Shown here: positions 37,689-39,810 of the stretch, one piece after another
Numbering within the stretch: the stretch's first letter is position 1
How the letters are laid out: every line of letters begins with the position of its first letter
NCBI GenBank assembly: GCA_905182325.1
Contig: CAJJBD010000045.1
Location: 1 to 39,810 of the forward strand
Direction: 5' to 3'
DNA: 39,810 bases
DNA from: an uncultured Planktomarina sp.
GTDB lineage: Bacteria > Pseudomonadota > Alphaproteobacteria > Rhodobacterales > Rhodobacteraceae
The notes under the pieces: model-generated
Told to the model about the DNA's origin: nothing
Database searches by the model: none
What the model saw: only the letters and a program-made list of their open reading frames with translations
Made by a program: the position numbers and the translations under genes

Positions 37689-39548
37689 ATGACTACAAAG
37701 AAAAAATCTGGGGCAAGCAAGCTAGCCGTATGGGTGATTGTAGGGCTTTTAATGTTTGGGATGATTGGCTTTGGTGCCGCGGGCTTAAATGGCACACAGA
37801 GAAACCTGGGTAAAGTGGGAGATAAAATTGTCTCCATTAGCTCCTACAGTAATTCACTACAGGGAGAGCTAAACCAGTTTGAGCAACAAATTGGGCGCAA
37901 ATTAACAATGCAAGAAGTCCAAAGTATTGGCATAGATCAACAAGCCCTCAGTCGGGTAATCAACACGCGTGCGCTAGACCAACTGGCCAGCGATCTAGGC
38001 ATTTCAGCTGGTAACGAACGAGTGCTGGCACAAATTTTAGAAATTCCTGCATTTATGGGGTTAAATGGAGAGTTTGATCGTGCTTCCTATACTGAAGTAT
38101 TAAAGCGTAATAATTTAAATGAGTCAGGTTTTGAAACCTCGCTTCGCGAAGATAGTAGCAGAGAACTCCTCCAGAAAGCCGTACTGACTGGGATTAAGGT
38201 GTCGCCTGCTTACAGTGAAGCAATTGTTGCATTTACTTCGGAAACCCGTGACTTTTCGTGGATAAAGTTGACAGCAGAAAACCTAAAAGGCCAACGCGCT
38301 ACACCAAAACAAGTGGACCTTGTTGAATTTCACGCTGAAAACGAAGCGCAGTTCACGACCCCTGCAGCAAAGTCTATAAGTTATATCTGGCTAACACCCG
38401 ATATGATAGTTGACGAGATAGAAATTTCAGACGCTGCTCTTAAGGCTATTTATGAGAGACGCAGTGATGAGTTCAATCAACTACCAGCTCGGCTCGTTGA
38501 GCGTTTGGTTTATGCCAGCCAGGAGGAGGCTAAAGTCTCATTTGACGGCATACAGGATGGCACCAACACTTTTGAGGATGCAGTAAAAATGCGAGGTCTT
38601 GAATTGCAAGATGTAGATTTGGGTGACGTTAGCGAATTAGATTTAGGCCTCGCGGGCTCTGCAGTCTTTGCATTGACACAACCAGGCCTTGTTGGCCCCT
38701 TGGAGACAGATCTAGGTCCAGCCATATTTCGCGTAAATGCACTTTTATCCGGTAATATTCAAACCTTTGAAATGGTGAAAGATAAACTTCACGAAGAGGC
38801 AGCGATTGACGCAGCCACAGAGGAAATAGCCGCGATAGGAGAAGACGTAGATGATCTTCTTGCCAGCGGCGCCACTTTAGAAGACGTTAGCAATGAAACA
38901 GCAATGAAGTTAGAAAAAATTGATTGGCACGTCGGATATTCTAGTGAAATCTCTGACTTTGAAGAATTTCAAAGTTCTGCAGCCAAACTGTCAGAAAAAG
39001 ACTTTCCAGAATTAAAAAACTTAAATGATAACAGTATCTTTGCACTTAGACTTGATGGAGTAATTGAGCCAGCCCTACAGCCCCTCGAAACCGTTAGACC
39101 TGCGGTAATCACAGCTTGGACCAAAAAGTTTGAGAGAGACCAACTGCAGAAACTTGGCGAAATAATTGCTCGAAATGTTTCTCTTGATAGACCGATATCA
39201 AAATTCGGTTTTGGTGAAGAAATTGAAAACGGGGTTGCCCGTGATGATTTTATAGATGGGACCCCGCCTGCATTAGTTTTAAAAGTATTTGATACAAAAC
39301 TGGGTACGGCTACCTTACTCGACGACGCTGATGGCTTAATTGTTCTTATCCCACGAGCAGAGTATCCCGCCAACTTCATGAGTAATGAAGTTAAATCCCT
39401 GCAAGAAATTTTAGGTGGCCGGATTGATGCCGCATTATCGCAAGAAGTTTTTCAAGCCTTTAGCAACGCAGTCCGAAATAGCGTTGACGTCGACATTGAT
39501 CAGGCAACAGTTCGCGCTGTAAACAGTAATCTTCTGGGCGGTGGATAG
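37689..39548 (+). CDS. membrane-anchored PpiD/SurA-like peptidyl-prolyl isomerase
   Basis: A 619-residue periplasmic folding helper held in the inner membrane by one N-terminal span (about residues 12-32, after a lysine-rich start). The SurA_N-like region follows (VGDKIVSISSYSNSLQGELN, about residues 42-61, through LRRDxSREL-type segments), then a parvulin-like domain with weak conservation (about residues 240-360). It assists outer-membrane protein biogenesis in relatives. AGAGGA lies before the ATG. The catalytic parvulin residues are not obvious, so it may be mainly a chaperone. Confidence 0.88.
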   Translation: MTTKKKSGASKLAVWVIVGLLMFGMIGFGAAGLNGTQRNLGKVGDKIVSISSYSNSLQGELNQFEQQIGRKLTMQEVQSIGIDQQALSRVINTRALDQLASDLGISAGNERVLAQILEIPAFMGLNGEFDRASYTEVLKRNNLNESGFETSLREDSSRELLQKAVLTGIKVSPAYSEAIVAFTSETRDFSWIKLTAENLKGQRATPKQVDLVEFHAENEAQFTTPAAKSISYIWLTPDMIVDEIEISDAALKAIYERRSDEFNQLPARLVERLVYASQEEAKVSFDGIQDGTNTFEDAVKMRGLELQDVDLGDVSELDLGLAGSAVFALTQPGLVGPLETDLGPAIFRVNALLSGNIQTFEMVKDKLHEEAAIDAATEEIAAIGEDVDDLLASGATLEDVSNETAMKLEKIDWHVGYSSEISDFEEFQSSAAKLSEKDFPELKNLNDNSIFALRLDGVIEPALQPLETVRPAVITAWTKKFERDQLQKLGEIIARNVSLDRPISKFGFGEEIENGVARDDFIDGTPPALVLKVFDTKLGTATLLDDADGLIVLIPRAEYPANFMSNEVKSLQEILGGRIDAALSQEVFQAFSNAVRNSVDVDIDQATVRAVNSNLLGGG

Positions 39549-39576
39549 CTAAATTAAGCGGAATTATTCAGTCAGT

Positions 39577-39600
39577 TTGTAGTTATTATTAATACTACAA
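39577..39600. terminator. AT-rich hairpin between converging genes
   Basis: TTGTAGT and ACTACAA (7 bp) enclose a 10-base AT loop, 29 bases after the PpiD-like stop and before the end of the minus-strand gene. A second AT-only inverted repeat lies just after it. Neither is followed by a T-run, so a bidirectional terminator role is only suggested. Confidence 0.35.
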
Positions 39601-39631
39601 GATCTATAATATAGGGTCTTATATTAGCGCT

Positions 39632-39810
39632 TCATAAAATAAAATCTGAGGCGACAAATTCATCAAATTTTATATCATCAAAAAATATAAATGTATTTGG
39701 ATCTAAGGTGAGCTTGGTATTTCCACCACCTGAAGCAACCAGCCCCGGTTGAAGGGCTGCCCAATTAGCAAACCCAAATGAAGTAACTTGTACTTTATCA
39801 CCATCTATTG
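39632..39810 (-). CDS. C-terminal end of a probable RTX-like type I-secreted protein (partial)
   Basis: The minus-strand frame ending at the TGA at 39632-39634 stays open to the window edge (58 codons). Its translation contains IDGDKVQVTSFGFANWAAL, LVASGGGNTKLTLDPNTF and ends FDEFVASDFIL. Alternating glycine/aspartate-rich strands finishing in a short hydrophobic tail are typical of hemolysin-type calcium-binding proteins secreted by type I systems, whose export signal sits at the extreme C-terminus. No start lies inside the window. The family is inferred from pattern, since the nonapeptide repeats would be upstream. Confidence 0.6.
   Translation of the reverse strand, partial: IDGDKVQVTSFGFANWAALQPGLVASGGGNTKLTLDPNTFIFFDDIKFDEFVASDFIL

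Overview
The window looks like part of the chromosome of a marine alphaproteobacterium, most probably a low-GC, streamlined member of the Rhodobacterales (Roseobacter group). Three things point there: gene pairs typical of that order (an RlmI-like methyltransferase with an RSP_2648-type PIN protein; a short membrane protein before a CoxE-like VWA protein), a B12-dependent NrdJ reductase, and a TakP-like TRAP system. By eye the GC content is a little above 40%. Genes are tightly packed, with many 1-11 base overlaps and short spacers. I see no insertion sequence, prophage, CRISPR array or integrase. The lineage call is inference from gene content.

Layout. 1-2.25 kb: a 53-residue membrane protein, a VWA protein and an M48 metalloprotease. 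2.2-4.0 kb (minus): a PIN-domain protein translationally coupled to an RNA methyltransferase. 4.0-6.5 kb: the Entner-Doudoroff pair edd-eda behind a perfect LacI-family-like palindrome. 6.5-9.5 kb (minus): glnE and an overlapping small conserved-looking protein. 9.8-10.6 kb: bpt. 10.6-15.1 kb (minus): a TRAP transporter (SBP, small and enlarged large permease) with a strong intrinsic terminator between the SBP and permease genes. 15.25-17.3 kb: a divergent sensor kinase/NarL-type regulator pair that probably controls it. 17.5-19.9 kb: ilvBN with a possible leader peptide. 20.0-21.2 kb: an orphan Rieske oxygenase. 21.4-25.0 kb (minus): nrdJ with an NrdR-box-like site in its promoter. 25.4-26.8 kb (minus): tRNA-Pro(TGG), a DUF192 protein and pdxH. 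26.8-29.1 kb: fabI, gpt and a nucleoside hydrolase. 29.4-32.3 kb: selO, a Fur-family regulator and an overlapping DMT exporter. 32.4-34.05 kb: eno with a DUF985 cupin. 34.06-35.1 kb (minus): anmK. 35.2-39.5 kb: tyrS, an aminotransferase and a PpiD/SurA-like chaperone. The last 180 bases hold the 3' end of a probable type I-secreted (RTX-like) protein on the minus strand.

How it fits together. The window is mainly core metabolism: sugar acid breakdown (edd-eda, eno), nitrogen control (glnE), branched-chain amino acids (ilvBN), nucleotides (nrdJ, gpt, nucleoside hydrolase), fatty acids (fabI), cofactor B6 (pdxH), translation (tyrS, tRNA-Pro) and envelope maintenance (M48, PpiD-like, anmK). The transport and sensing block at 10.6-17.3 kb is a self-contained regulon for a small organic acid, probably a 2-oxoacid or lactate. 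I found no clear undescribed defence or mobile system. The more interesting signals are regulatory DNA: the edd operator, the TRAP intercistronic terminator with its promoter repeats, the NrdR box and the putative ilv leader.
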